Positions 1-10,639 of a stretch of DNA of 64,000 nucleotides are shown here, one piece after another (the stretch's first letter is position 1; each line of letters opens with the position of its first letter). A program made the translations under genes and the position numbers. The stretch comes from Aquatica leii (taxonomy: Eukaryota; Arthropoda; Insecta; Coleoptera; Lampyridae), in NCBI GenBank assembly GCA_035610365.1, contig CM069439.1, positions 21,651,533 to 21,715,532 on the forward strand, given 5' to 3'. The notes beneath the pieces were generated by a model. It did no database searches. It was not told the origin of the DNA and saw nothing but the letters and a program-made list of their open reading frames with translations.

Positions 1-1
1 T

Positions 2-964
2 GTATGTGACAAACTTACATTTCAACCCACATTGTTGTTTTGTTACGTGGACGATGTCATCAGTTGCATACCTGAGAACGAAATTCTCAACACGTTAAAC
101 ATCTTTAATAGCTATGATCCACATCTAAGTTTTACTCACGAGGTCGAAATTAATGGCTCGCTTCCATTTTTAGATATTAGGTTAATTAAACAGAACAATT
201 CTATACTAACAGACTGGTACACGAAACCGATAGCATCCAATCGTACCATTAATTATTTTTCAAAACATGCACACCATCAAAAAATTAACATAATCAAATC
301 TATGAAAAACAAAATCATTAGTTTAAGTAGTTCACAATTTCACACTAAAAACCTTAACATCTTGAAAAACATCTTAAAAAATAACAATTATCCTAAGAAT
401 CTAATAAATAAAATATTATTCCACACGAACAACAGCAATAACTTGCCATCACCATCGACCCAAACTAACACTACTTCTAATTGTGAGTATACTAAAATCA
501 TAAACGTTCCGGGGTTAACTAAAAAACTAATTCCGATTTTAAAAAACACCAATCTGAAAATAGCGACCTACAATAACAACACTATTTACAACACCATTTA
601 TTCTAAAACGAAAGACAAAACCAAGTTATATGACAAACACAATGTTATTTACAGAATTGAGTGCATGGGATGCAACAAATGTTACATAGGGCAAACAAAA
701 CAAAAAACTATCAATCGGATCAAAAATCACCAATACGATTGCAAAAACAAAAAAGCAGAATCGGCTCTTGCTTTGCATCATATTGATACTGGCCACAATT
801 TCGATTTTTGTAACCCCATCATCTTAGATGTGGAACCCAAATTTAATAAGAGATTGATATCTGAGATGATTTTTATCACAAAACATAACAACAACTTAAA
901 TTTTAATACAGATACTAACAATCTTAGTACTGTTTATAATAACTTAATCAGTAAAATGTCGTGA
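2..964 (+). CDS. PLE A polyprotein, C-terminal part: reverse transcriptase plus GIY-YIG endonuclease (partial)
   Basis: The frame is open from the window edge to the stop at 962-964, so the real start lies upstream and the first possible start codon is not meaningful. It begins at the catalytic YVDD of the reverse transcriptase (codons from position 44). The PLE thumb-side motif NGSLPFLDI follows at 163-189. The last third is a GIY-YIG nuclease: NVIYRIECMGCNKCYIGQT carries the GIY-like and YIG boxes with the PLE CxxC-type insert, NRIKNHQ supplies the conserved Arg, and LISEMIFI the conserved Glu. In the family these domains copy the element RNA and nick the target. No interruption is visible, so this is the least decayed PLE frame in the window. 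Asn/Lys-rich composition matches the local AT bias. Confidence 0.82.
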   Translation, partial: VCDKLTFQPTLLFCYVDDVISCIPENEILNTLNIFNSYDPHLSFTHEVEINGSLPFLDIRLIKQNNSILTDWYTKPIASNRTINYFSKHAHHQKINIIKSMKNKIISLSSSQFHTKNLNILKNILKNNNYPKNLINKILFHTNNSNNLPSPSTQTNTTSNCEYTKIINVPGLTKKLIPILKNTNLKIATYNNNTIYNTIYSKTKDKTKLYDKHNVIYRIECMGCNKCYIGQTKQKTINRIKNHQYDCKNKKAESALALHHIDTGHNFDFCNPIILDVEPKFNKRLISEMIFITKHNNNLNFNTDTNNLSTVYNNLISKMS

Positions 965-1306
965 CCTCGAGCTTATCTGTTACCTTTCAGTGCCAACATT
1001 TTTGGTTAGTTTGTTCTTGGTCTTTGCGATGTTTGTGAGTTGTTCCAACTATTGTTTGTTTTTTAAATCAATTATAATTTATGTTTAGTGTTATTTATTA
1101 TATATTTGTAACATTGACTGTTTTTTGGCGGATGTTATCGCTACTTGTTTTTGAAAGTTTTTGTAAGTAGTTTTTCTGTTTTTTCTTACATCAGTTTTTT
1201 AATCATCCTAAAAGATAATAACAATTGTACAGTATTAGCTTTAAGTATTGTTTATATTCACCTTTGTTCGATTGTTGTATTAATTTGTTGTTTTCTTAAA
1301 TACAGT

Positions 1307-1345
1307 GGCCTGAGGAAGTGGACACTTGTTCCACGAAACGTCGCC
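1307..1345 (+). ncRNA. Hammerhead-ribozyme-like fold at PLE A 3' end
   Basis: The box CTGAGGA (1310-1316) is followed by one unpaired A and a 5-bp stem II (GTGGA 1318-1322 with TCCAC 1330-1334). Then comes GAAA (1335-1338) and the self-complementary ACGT that forms stem III, with C1342 as the cleavage residue. Stem I is GGC (1307-1309) paired with GCC (1343-1345). PLEs are known to carry minimal hammerhead motifs whose very short stem III favours a dimeric active form. All core positions are present here; activity is inferred. Confidence 0.7.
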
Positions 1346-1429
1346 TTAAAAATTACATAAAGTAGTGTAATCAAGCGCCCTCTCCTACTTTGAAGGATTT
1401 TATCACCATCGATCAATATTCCTAGGAGG

Positions 1430-2625
1430 TTTAATTTTTTATCTTAAACAATTATGTTCTGAAATGCGAGTAATGACGGAACGACTAGTTTCACCAATGT
1501 AAACTAAACCACATGAACAAGGAATTTGATATACACCTTGAGATGAAAGTGTAGGAAAATTGTCTTTGGGAGAAGGAAGAATCTGAGAGATTTTACCTGT
1601 CGAGTTAAATATGGGTTTAATACCATTCTTACGAAGAAGTTTTTCTATTTGATCTGAAACCTTGTGAATGTAGAGTAGAAAGGCCAATTTGTCCTTAGGT
1701 AGTCGAGTACGTGGATGTAGACGACGCTTAATAACTCTGTGAATATCTCGCTTTACATAAGTTAAGAGTACCGAGTCTAGATTCTCAGGTTGGCAAATAG
1801 AAAAGCCACGATGAACCAAAGATTCAATAACAGAACGTTTTTGTGCAGGATGATAATGAGACGAGGCATGAAGGTATCTGTCTGTATGGGTGGGTTTGCG
1901 ATAAACTGAATAGCCCAGAAGTCCGCGGGCTTACGAGTCACAAGAACGTCAAGAAATGGAAGAGAACCGTTACTTTCAATTTCCATAGTAAATTTGATAT
2001 CTAAGTGTTGATTATTAAGATAATCAAGAAACTTAGATAATTCAAGATGACCATGAGACCAAACAATAAACGTATCGTCCACAAACCTAAACCATACTTA
2101 AGCTTTTATTATTGATGATTCCAAAGCAACTGTTTCAAAGGATTCCATAAACATGTAGCTACAACAGGTGATAGAGGAGAACCCATAGCAGCACCAGAAA
2201 CCTGTTCGTAAAACTTATCAAATTGGAAGTAAGTAGACGATAGGCACTTGACAATAAGAGGAACCAAACTCAAGTCCTTGCCATGTTGAGACAGAATCTG
2301 TTTAATGATAATAAGCGAACCCTTAATAGGAACTTTAGTAAAAAGTGAAGTAACATCAAAGCTCACGAGAAGATCTAGGGGTTCAAGTTTTATAGTTTCT
2401 AGACATTAAATAAAATGCTGAGAGTTGAGGATGTGAGAAGAGGTTTTATCTGTAATTTCGGAAAGAATTTTGGACAAGAACTTGGCTAGCTTGTAGGTAG
2501 AAGATTGGATAGTACTGACGATAGGTCAAAAAGGAATATCTTGTTTGTGAATTTTGGGAAGTAGACGAGGTGGTTTAGAATTTGTAGGGGTAAGTCGACG
2601 TTTAACACTTTCTACAAGGAGAATA
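1430..2625 (-). mobile_element. PLE B1, truncated inverted copy
   Basis: This minus-strand fragment is of the same family as PLE B2 and is oriented head to head with it. Reading from 2625 down it covers reverse transcriptase motifs (LPKIHKQ region, SLFTKVP, AAMGSPLSPVVA, VDDTFIVWSHG, NGSLPFLDVLVTRKP) and reaches the GIY-YIG domain (GVYQIPCSCGLVYIGETSR) near 1439. The reading frame changes several times, so it is a pseudogene. It lacks the N-terminal region and the 3' tail with the hammerhead-like fold that B2 retains. Confidence 0.8.
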
Positions 2626-2944
2626 TTTCTTCTAAAACCTCAGTATTTTCCAAACTTTGCCACAAACTCGTCAAACCTATTGTGCAACTTAACCTTTCTT
2701 AGTAGCTGTCGTGACCATAACATCATTCCTGCATTCCTCAGAATCAAGTTCCATATTCAGACACATTATTCTAAAAACACCCTACACCGTGCTAGTCTAG
2801 CGTAGATACGGAACGGATTAAGCAAACTAGGCGAGAGTTAGACACCATTTCGAAACAACTCTTTTATCTTCATCTTGAGTTGGCCAACACTCTATCCCCG
2901 GATGATTGGAAACTCAGTCTGATACCACTTGACGACTAACCACT

Positions 2945-4687
2945 GAAGGTCATCTTAAAAAGTTTCAATTATTGGAATTCAAAAATCGTAAAGTTTCATC
3001 TACTACTAACTCTTTAAAGACGGTTGTCAATTTATCTAAATTGATCCTCACCTCAGAACAGGAATCGGTGCTCTCTAAGGGTTTGAATTTTGCGGTTGCT
3101 CCCAAACGTATTCCTAAAGAAGATATTCTATGTGCTGTTGAGTCTTCTATAAGACATCTTCCTCGCCACATCTCAGATCCCATTCGTATTAACATTAGCA
3201 AAATCCTTGAAACATTCAAAATTTCTAAATCCAACATTTCTAAGTCGGAAGAGTCAGCTCTAAAAAGTCTTCGTAAGAACCCTGATATTATTGTTCTTCC
3301 ACTCGACAAAGGCAACGCTACTGTAGTTTTAAACTAAATTGATTATGTTACGAAAATCAATTCTATTTTGTCTGAGGAAACTTACGCTCTTCTAACTCAC
3401 AACCCCACTTCGAGGATTGAACGTGAGGCCAGCGAAATCATTAAGTCTTCTAATCTACCTCCTGAAACTAAACGTCGACTTACCCCATCAGACTATAAAC
3501 CACCTCGTCTATACGGACTTCCCAAAATTCATAAACAAGGTATTCCTTTTCGACCTATCGTCAGTACTATCCAATCTCCTACCTACAAGCTAGCCAAGTT
3601 CTTGTCCAACATTCTTTGCGAATTTACAGATAAAACCTCTTTTCACATACTCAACTCTCAGCATTTTAGTCAACGTCTAGAAACTATAAAACTTGAACCC
3701 CAAGATCTTCTCGTGAACTTTGATGTTACTTCACTTTTTACTAAAGTTCCTATTAGGGATTCGCTTATTATCATCGAACAGATTCTGTCTCAACATGGCA
3801 AGGACTTGAGTTTGGTTCCTCTTATTGATAAGTGTCTATCGTCTACTTACTTCCAATTTGATAACAAGTTTTACGAACAGGTTTCTGGTGCTGCTATGGG
3901 TTCTCCTCTATCACCTGTTGTAGCTAACATTTTTATGGAATCCTTTGAAACAGTTACTTTAGAATCATCAATATTAAAACCTATAGTATGGTTTAGGTAT
4001 GTAAACGACACGTTTATTGTATGGTCTCATGGTCATCTTGAATTGTCTAAGTTTCTTAATCATCTTTACAATCAACACTTGGATATCAAATTCACTATGG
4101 AAATCGAAAGTAATGGTTCTCTCCTATTTCTTGACGTTCTTGTGACTTGTAAGCCCTACGGACTTCTAGGCCATTCTGTTTATCGCAAACCCACCCATAC
4201 TGATAGATACCTTCATGCTTCGTCTCATCATCATCCTGCACAGAAACGTTCTGTTATTAAATCTTTGGTTCATATTGCTTTTTCTATCTGTCAACTTGAG
4301 AATCTAGACTCAGAACTCTGTCATCTTACTAGAACTTTAGTGAACAATGGTTATATGAAGCGAGATATTCATAGAGTTATTCATCTTCGTCTACATCCTC
4401 GTACTCGATTACCTAACTACATTTCTACTTCCGAATCCTATTCGAAATTGGCCTTTTTACCCTACATTCACAAGGTTACAGATCAAATAGAAAAACTTCT
4501 TCGTAAGAATGGTATCAAACCTATTCTGAACTCGACAGGCAAAATCTCTCAGATTCTTTCTTCTCCAAATTTCCTACACTTTCATCTCAAGGTGTATACC
4601 AAATTCCTTGTTCATGTAGCTCAGTCTACATTGGTGAGATCGGTCGTTCCGTCATTACTCGCATTTCAGAACATGATCTTTGTATAA
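2945..4687 (+). pseudogene. PLE B2 reverse transcriptase / GIY-YIG polyprotein, interrupted
   Basis: The N-terminal PLE region (EESALKSLRKNPDIIVLPLD then KGNATVV) is separated by one in-frame stop near 3335 from the main reverse transcriptase frame starting at 3368. Visible motifs in order are RLYGLPKIHKQGIPFRPIVS, LVNFDVTSLFTKVPI, GAAMGSPLSPVVANIFMESF, RYVNDTFIVW and LDVLVTCKP. The catalytic YVDD reads YVND, so one of the two metal-binding Asp is lost. The frame slips in the linker before the GIY-YIG core, and the nuclease sequence (SCSxVYIGE-like) continues in another frame near 4600-4680. The first listed initiation codon is a non-ATG TTG, so the true start is uncertain. An older frame break also lies near 2930. 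Confidence 0.8.
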
Positions 4688-5194
4688 GGAAAAGGCATAT
4701 TTTCAAGTCTGCGTTTGCTGAACATCATTTTACTACAGGTCACAAGATAGATTTTGATAACGTTTTGGTGATGCCAAAATTTCATTCTTTTTTAACAGGA
4801 AATTTTGAGAGAGCATAGAAATCATCAAACACCCCAATAACTTTAATCGTGATTATGATTTCGAGCTTTTCCGTCCTTGGTTCCCGGTCATAGTCTTTTA
4901 TCGAAAACAACCGTAACCCAATCAGAGTCGAGCTTAACCAGCCGTGACGATACTTCATCTTCATCATTTCTTTTTAAGTCACTTCTATAGAGTTGGGAAT
5001 CTGGTTTGGTTCACAAATTGATTACCTAACTCTGTAGTGGTTCTTTGATAGATTTTCGTTTGCTTTTTCAAGTTTATCGTTTTCTTTCTTACCTTTTCAG
5101 AGTTTAGAATCTGGCTTGATTCACAAGTTGATTACCTAACTTTTGAGAAGTGTTTAGTTAGATTTCGGTTGCTTGTTTGAGTTCTTCGATTTCT

Positions 5195-5245
5195 TTTGCG
5201 CCCTGATGAAGCCCCTTACGAAAGTGGGCGAAACGTTCGCAACTT
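5195..5245 (+). ncRNA. Hammerhead-ribozyme-like fold at PLE B2 3' end (variant)
   Basis: CTGATGA (5203-5209) is followed by one unpaired A, stem II GCCC (5211-5214) with GGGC (5226-5229), and GAAACGTT (5230-5237). The flanking TTGCG and CGCAA are complementary and can form stem I, but two unpaired C lie before the box and an extra T sits at the cleavage position. It matches the layout at 1307 and 9170, with weaker stem I geometry, so it may be a decayed or variant ribozyme. Confidence 0.5.
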
Positions 5246-5339
5246 CGGTTACAACATTGACACGATCCAAACCTGGAAGACGTTCTTGTCTTAGTATAGA
5301 CTCCAGCCGTGGAAGCGTTCGCTATTACACCTTATATTT

Positions 5340-8140
5340 GGTTTTATAAAGCGTAATAATTATGGTTCTAGTATAAGACTTTCTAAATTCATTATTCTTA
5401 ATTTTTTTATTATATCTTGGTTTTCCAGTTTATGTAAGTGTTTCAGAAATTTCTATCAGTTGTTTTGTTATTTGTGAAACTGTTTCTTTAGTTTTACCAA
5501 AGAGTATAAAATATTTTACTTTAATTCTGCTAGTTGAATAACCACATTTATTTATTAAATTATTTTTTTTTGTTTTGATGTAGGTGTCGTTTAAGTCTTA
5601 AGCATTTTTTTAAGTTTATGTACATTTTTAATGCTTACTATTTTTGTGCCAAATTTTATTTTGTATTTATTTATATTTTCCATTCTATTTGATTGTTGAC
5701 GTAATTATGTTATTTCTATTTTATAAATGGTTAATGGTTAAGAAAAATTTACTTTTATACTGAAATTTAAAAACAAGCACAACGTAAAAATAAACTAAGC
5801 CGCTTTCAGCAATAGTTTAATTTCTACAGAAAAACCTAATCATTTGCTTTAATTATTTTTAAGTACCCGTTTTCCTTTTCTTTAGAGATCTGTAGTACCA
5901 TCCCAGAGTAACGATTTTGTTTGTACATTATCGTATATTAACAAAACCAAAAAAAAACGTTTGAGCTTAAAAATTGTACAGGAAAAAAAGTTATCGCTTA
6001 AATAGAATTAATATGTATTAGAACTAGAACGAAAACTACTTGAATTGCAACTTTTGTGTATGTGTATTTTGGTTATATTAAGTTCGTTTACCTCGACTTT
6101 CATTATAATTATACAGTAAGCGTGGTTTTCAGTTTGTTTATTATTTGTTTTAAATGTCGCGTCGGGTTAATATGGATATCAGTGTGTGGTGAAAATGAAC
6201 ATAACTGCGTAGTTAAATACACTTAAAAGTGTAATTAAACCTACATTAAAAGCAACAAAACTTATTTTAATAAAAGAAGTTTGTATAATTATAATTAATG
6301 TAATTTTTTATTGATTATGTATTAGTAGACGTTCGTTTATGTTATATTGCTATTATTACAATATTACGCTTCAAATCACAATATGAATGTCGTAAAATGC
6401 AAAAACGTAGTTTGAAAATATTTTACAGTGATTGAAAAAAATACGAGATGACATACAAAATAGAGCAAATTATATATAAGATACCGTCTAGAACGCATTT
6501 TCTAACAAAGGAAACTCATGACTAAGCAGAGAATATCAACAAAAACATTTTCTTGCACATTCACATTACTACCTTTAGCATATCTTTGTTAATATATGCA
6601 TTTTAATTCCAAAGAAATTATATTTTATGATAGAAAATTATGTTTAATTTTATATAATTCAGATCAATTATTTTATATTTGCATTGGCCACAATTTCTAT
6701 GTATGTAACTACCTACTATGTAAAGTCAATTTTTATCCGTTCGATTTTCTCCAACAGTTTACTTGAAAACCCAATTTTACCTGATATCGTCAAATTCGTG
6801 GAAGTTGTTACGAATATTAAGCGTTTCAGTATATAATTTCACATGCACTTACAAACATAGTAGAAATGAATAAGAAATGTTTAAACAATACAGAAATTGA
6901 TTAATCAATTGTGCATTGAAAATTTATGGAAGCAGCTATAAAATTACTTTCAACAGTTAAATTTGAATTGGTAATATAATTTATCCATTGGATATTCTAA
7001 CCAAAGAAAAAGTAATGTCTGTCAAACCTGTTTTATTGAATATAAAAGTGATCTTGTTAAAAATAATAAAATAAAACTATTTTATTAAAATATTAAGTTA
7101 CTATTAACGAAAAACTAATATACAAAAAAAATTTATAAAAACAATTTTTTGAGAAATTTTACGGGGACAAATAGAAAAGTCGGATAAATCGCTAGAGACG
7201 TATTAGAAAAATTCAAGGATTTTTTTATATCTATATTGATGATAGTCGTAACAGAATTGTCGTGGTATTTTTTTCTCAGATCCATCAAATGTTTCTGGAA
7301 TATATTCTATAGATTTTATGTCTAATTTTTTATGTTTTTGGTTTTGTCTTAAAAAGTAAATTTTTTTATGTCTTTAATTATGGTACTATACGTTTTATTG
7401 ATATTGGCACTGTAGAATTGTTTTTATTCATTAACAATCAGAATTACAACAGCATTCTATAAATTAATGAGCTGGTTTTAGAACCAAATAAGTCATCTTT
7501 GAGTCTTCACCAGTGACAAATCCTTTATAGTCATTTTTTAGATTATTTGGCTGGCTTCATTTAGATGGTGTTGTAATGCATAATAATAATTGTTTAAAGA
7601 AAAGCTTGAAGTTATGATCATTGTTTGTATACGTTTATATCGATTAGTTGTGCAATAAACTAGCTAATTCACGTTAGTGACTTTTTCAATACTATAAACA
7701 TAAAAAAATATGATAACAAATCTAACAAAAAAAATTGGTAGAATGTTTTTAGCATCATAAACATTAACGGTTAAACCTGCCAAAGACAAACTTTTTTCTA
7801 AAACAGAAAGTTTATTATAAAATTGCTTAAACGCAATCATTTTGTTTATAATAGATAAAGTTTTTTATTAGCATTTTCTAAATATTTTGTAATAAAACTT
7901 TAAGTATTCATGCGTTGTCGTTTATCGTTAAAAAAATTAAAAAAATAAAGAAGTAGGCAATACAATATAACATTATTTGCGAAGAATATAGTATAGTTTT
8001 ACATTTTAACAATATTTAATTTAGTTGTAAATACAGTTACAAAATATACAAATGGTCAGATTTTTTTAAAATACAAAAAATCATTCAATTCTTAATAAGT
8101 AAACATCTTGACGCATGATCAAACAAATTTCTATTTTTTA
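5340..8140. other. AT-rich stretch without a recognised gene
   Basis: I see no supported coding region, RNA gene or terminal repeat in these 2.8 kb. The sequence is strongly AT-biased with many poly-A and poly-T runs. If the minus-strand primer-binding site at 8150 belongs to an LTR fossil, part of this stretch would be its internal region, but nothing here was recognisable as gag or pol. Confidence 0.4.
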
Positions 8141-8148
8141 ACATTGCA

Positions 8149-8168
8149 GCCCCACGTTGGGCGCTATT
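8149..8168 (-). mobile_element. LTR-element primer-binding site (tRNA-Lys type), fossil
   Basis: On the minus strand this reads GCGCCCAACGTGGGGCTGC. It agrees with the tRNA-Lys primer-binding site used by some Gypsy-type LTR elements (TGGCGCCCAACGTGGGGC). In this orientation an LTR would lie at higher coordinates (8170 to about 8740) and the internal region to the left. No second LTR was found, so the element is an incomplete fossil. Confidence 0.5.
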
Positions 8169-8744
8169 AATGTAGTAATGTTTTAATTAAGATTAAATTA
8201 TTAGTTTTTGTATTAACTATATTAAATATTTATCTTAAAAATTTAGTTAAATGTACTACACAAAATAGTAGTTTTCTTTGATTTTTATTATTATACAGAG
8301 AATTAATTTATGTATAGTTAGTTCAGAACTCGTCTAATAATACATCTAACAACTATAATTATTACACAATTGAAAAATAGTATTTATTATTACAATAGTT
8401 TATTTACGTATATTTAAAATCTGTTTTTAAAACAAAAATTTCTTCCTCTAAATACAATTAGAACGTTTTTATATAAACACGTTATTGCTTCCGCCGTACT
8501 TATACCCAACTTACTACTCTAAAATAATAATTTACTAATAAAAAATCAAATAAACACTAAATAAAGATATCTATCAGAATAATAGCATTTAACAAAAGAA
8601 AAATAACTTTTTTTAAACAAATTAAAACTGTTACATTATGCATATCTATATAGTTTTTATATTTTAATTTAGAACTACTACAACTAATGACGGTAGTATG
8701 AAAAAACTCTCTAATGTATTTCTTTATTCTTTACTTCAAGTTGT

Positions 8745-8980
8745 TTTCGTAACATAAATCATATTTCCGATTGGCTCTTTTATGTGAATCATACGGTTTT
8801 TTATACTGGCCTTGACTTTTTAAGTTTTCCTCATGCGCCCGTTCACTTTCAAACTCGATCGTACCATCACGATTTACAATATTTTTTTTAATAAAGTTTT
8901 CAAATAATTTCGAGGTAAAACAAGAACCTCTATCTGATATTAACCTTAAGGGTCTGCTATATCCATAAAAATAAGCTTAT
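8745..8980 (-). mobile_element. Gypsy-type integrase fragment, fossil
   Basis: Translated on the minus strand this contains ISDRGSCFTSKLFENF, the conserved segment around the second catalytic Asp of LTR-retroelement integrases. It is followed by a basic C-terminal stretch (KKPYDSHKRANRKYD). It is only a remnant of a broken element. It lies on the side of the putative LTR at 8170-8740 opposite the primer-binding site at 8149, which would fit the 3' end of one element joined to the 5' end of another. Confidence 0.55.
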
Positions 8981-8989
8981 AAACTTTAA

Positions 8990-10195
8990 AAATCAATATA
9001 AAATCTTAAGCTTTCGCGGTTGTTATGTTTAAAATTATAAGCGACTTTCAGCTTAGACCGCGTCGTAGTAAAACAACCAGACTTAGGCTTGGTCATAGTC
9101 TCTTCTTGAGAGCCAAAACAAGAAGTAGAACTTGGCTTTTGCCGTATTGTCGTTTGTGAACCTAAACAAACTGACGTTTCGCATGACATTGCAGCTTGCA
9201 TCTTCAGAGTGGTAAATGTCACTGAAAGAAAAACTGAAAATGACGATATTTATACCAATTACGATTAGTGTGATTAACGAACCTTATCTTTCCGTTACCG
9301 CTTGACTGAATTTGTTATTACTCGGAGTGTTTGTGTCCTTTCCAAGAAGGTAGAATATAACACTGGTAGCCAAGATTTGCTGAGTCTTAAACCGTCTTCT
9401 CGGTTCATATTACATGGATGTTTTTCTATTTTCACAGCTTCGCAGATTAGTCCGGGAAAGTAGAAAGGAGTTCTAGCCAACAGTTTAGTTTAGTCAAAGT
9501 TCAGCGTGTGTCCTTGGTTCCACACGTGTTCTGCCACTGCTGTGTTTGCAGTCAACTATATGTTCTTTTACTGTAACTTCAATAGAGCGTCCCGTCTGTT
9601 CTATATAACTTGATCCACAGGAACAAGGAATTTTGTAAACTCCGGCATGCTTTAGAGCCCCTTGTTTGTCTTTAGCAGATGTAAACCAGGTGTTCAGGGT
9701 ATCCTTAGTCGTAAAGGCAGTTTTAATATTATGTTTCTTTCGCACCTTGCTTACTTTGTCTGTCGAATTCATACAGTATGGTAAATAAGCGGTGCTAGTA
9801 GGAGGTGATAAGTCTTCTTTGACTTTTGGATTTATTGCTCTTTTCTATGCGTTTTGGATCTCTTTCAACCCGTATCCATTTTGTTGTAGGGACTCCAACA
9901 GTGTTTCATTTTCCTTTTGTAGATTTTTGTTATCTGACACACGTATAGCTCTTTTGGCTAATGTATGCAAAACAGTATTCTTCTGTACTGGATGGTGGTG
10001 AGATTCGGCGTTTAAGTATCTATTAGTGTGCGTTTTCTTTCTATAAACGGAATGCCTCAATTTTCCGTTATTTTTCCTTATCACTAGAACATAAAGAAAG
10101 GCTAGACTGCTGTTATTTTTTAACTCCATAGTAAACTTAATGCTGTTATGTGCAAAGTTTAGATGTTGAAAGAACTGGTTTAGTATCATCAACAT
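8990..10195 (-). mobile_element. PLE C, 3' two-thirds (minus strand)
   Basis: Reading down from 10195, the fragment starts just after the reverse transcriptase catalytic box. It includes the thumb (SIKFTMELKNNSSLAFLYVL, HSVYRKKTHTNRYLNAESHHH) and a GIY-YIG domain (GVYKIPCSCGSSYIEQTGRS) near 9600, where YIG reads YIE. The C-terminal tail (NMNREDGLRLSKSWLPVL) lies at 9295-9480, followed by a hammerhead-like fold at 9170-9212 and a 3' tail ending near 8990. Frames change several times, so it is inactive. Its 5' third lies next to it on the plus strand (10197-10625). Confidence 0.8.
9170..9210 (-). ncRNA. Hammerhead-ribozyme-like fold at PLE C 3' end
   Basis: On the minus strand, CTGAAGA (9207 to 9201) is followed by one unpaired T, a short stem II (GCA 9199-9197 with TGC 9183-9181) and GAAACGTC (9180 to 9173). 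Stem I is ACT (9210-9208) with AGT (9172-9170), a perfect 3 bp. The core, the self-complementary ACGT stem III and the GTC cleavage triplet match the fold at 1307-1345 even though the two PLE families differ. Stem II is weak (3 bp, large loop). Confidence 0.6.
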
Positions 10196-10196
10196 A

Positions 10197-10625
10197 TAGT
10201 TGCAGCTAAGCGGTTACGTGAGAATAAGGACATTTTAGTATTGAGGGCAAATAAAGGAAACGCTACAGTCGTTATGAACATACAAGATTACAACGACAAA
10301 ATGACGAACTTACTCTCAGAAGATTGCTACATACGTCTACAAAGAAACCCTTTCTTTAAACTCCTTGTGCACTAAGGTAAACTTCGCCATCAAAAACTTC
10401 ATTACTATAGATATTAACATGAAACAGACTTTGATTGTCAAAAATCCGGTTATGCCACGAATCTACGGTTTTCCCAAGATACACAAAGAAGGAGTCCCCC
10501 TTCGACCGATAGTGAGCACCATCGATTCACCAACCCAATCGTTAACACGTTATCTAGCTGCAAAACTCTTGCCGTTGACAGGAAATACAGAAACTCACAA
10601 AATACTATTTAATCAATATTTGTAA
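10197..10625 (+). mobile_element. PLE C, inverted 5' third
   Basis: The plus-strand reading contains RENKDILVLRANKGNATVVM and then, in the frame at 10365-10625, MPRIYGFPKIHKEGVPLRPI and SPTQSLTRYLAAKLLP. These are the N-terminal and finger motifs of a PLE reverse transcriptase. It ends before the palm motif FDVxSLFT. Together with the minus-strand part at 8990-10195 it supplies most of one element with the 5' segment flipped. The palm segment between them is missing. The frame shifts near 10375. Confidence 0.75.
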
Positions 10626-10639
10626 TACTAGTATTTTAC

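Larger units (their letters stand above)
1..1381 (+). mobile_element. Penelope-like element A, 5' end outside the window
   Basis: This is the 3' part of a Penelope-like retroelement (PLE), a class that couples a telomerase-like reverse transcriptase to a GIY-YIG endonuclease. The coding part runs through position 964. It is followed by about 350 bp of AT-rich 3' sequence and a hammerhead-like fold at 1307-1345. The 5' part of the reverse transcriptase lies left of the window. The right edge is placed near 1381 because minus-strand PLE B1, of a different family, begins shortly after. The exact 3' end is uncertain by some tens of bases. Confidence 0.8.
2855..5335 (+). mobile_element. PLE B2, near full-length but decayed copy
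   Basis: About 2.5 kb long: 5' leader and N-terminal region (2855-3340), reverse transcriptase (3368-4300), linker and GIY-YIG region (4300-4960), and a 3' tail with a hammerhead-like fold (5195-5245). The tail after that fold (5285-5330) reappears at the 3' end of PLE E near 39215, which supports this region as the element end. Target-site duplications were not found. Confidence 0.8.
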
